A stretch of 64,000 nt of DNA from Cyanobacteria bacterium FACHB-471 (lineage in GTDB: Bacteria; Cyanobacteriota; Cyanobacteriia; Elainellales; Elainellaceae): positions 1 to 64,000 of the forward strand of contig JACJOC010000020.1 of NCBI GenBank assembly GCA_014695345.1. Reading direction: 5' to 3'. The notes under the pieces were generated by a model that was not told the DNA's origin, searched no databases, and saw nothing but the letters and a program-made list of their open reading frames with translations. Below, piece by piece: positions 63,872-64,000 of this stretch. Both the position numbers and the translations under genes were made by a program. Each line of letters starts with the position of its first letter. Position 1 is the stretch's first letter.

Positions 63872-64000
63872 TGGTTTGTTCCTCATACTCTTCGGATGCA
63901 CTACTATCCGTTTGCAAGTCTCGGGACAATCTCGACTGAAGGTAGGTTGCCCCGAGACCGACTTCCATCCAACGTCAAAGGTGAGCGGCAACAGACATGC

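Overview
The window is a stretch of cyanobacterial chromosome. The palindrome GCGATCGC (HIP1) is scattered through almost every gene, and several genes are cyanobacterial hallmarks: sbtA/sbtB bicarbonate uptake, plastid-type ribosomal protein PSRP-3, menH for phylloquinone, an atpD-atpC pair, a CobA-HemD fusion and a large NB-ARC/WD40 protein. The many dispersed hairpin repeats suggest a filamentous, repeat-rich lineage (inference). No rRNA, tRNA or CRISPR array was seen.

Layout. 1-3.7 kb: the tail of an unknown gene, then an NB-ARC/WD40 STAND protein that seems to have lost its family N-terminus. 3.7-10 kb: a leftward signalling run (membrane HK-like protein, LuxR-type response regulator, CHASE2 kinase, HAMP kinase) continuing through ATGA overlaps into a 2H phosphoesterase and cbiB. 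10-14.5 kb: accessory DNA with a VOC protein, an RTX-type protein, a 21-bp tandem repeat, a nonsense-interrupted Uma2 gene, an HNH nuclease and two fragments resembling the 3' end of miaB. 14.6-18.2 kb: miaB and atpDC. 18.4-23.5 kb: three glycosyltransferase-like genes around a divergent PSRP-3/HAD pair. 23.5-33.7 kb: housekeeping genes (coaE, cobA-hemD, rsmE, a YdcF protein, an ABC exporter) and a cobalamin riboswitch in front of hupE. 33.8-43.2 kb: polysaccharide pyruvyl transferase, TldD, ComEC, a MoaD-like protein, thrC and a fatty acid hydroxylase-like protein.

43.3-51.2 kb is the most interesting region. Seven leftward genes (Rieske oxygenase, creatininase family, GlnT-type glutamine synthetase-like ligase, RhtA-like exporter, SDR, ABC permease, cysteine hydrolase) and one divergent ABC ATPase share a 282-bp promoter region. 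It carries a perfect NtcA box (GTA-N8-TAC) placed correctly over a -10 element reading into the Rieske gene. This looks like a nitrogen-regulated uptake and catabolic cluster for an unidentified amine, amide or quaternary-nitrogen compound. A truncated sensor-kinase remnant lies at its right edge and a hairpin repeat at its left, which suggests insertion as a block.

51.7-54.6 kb: a carbon-concentrating operon sbtA-sbtB-Tat-exported beta-carbonic anhydrase, followed by menH. 54.6-64 kb: AraC regulator, AGCS-family symporter, cysteine synthase, a TetR regulator with a visible operator inside its own promoter, a cytochrome P450, an SDR, two membrane proteins and a rifampin ADP-ribosyltransferase (Arr) homologue.
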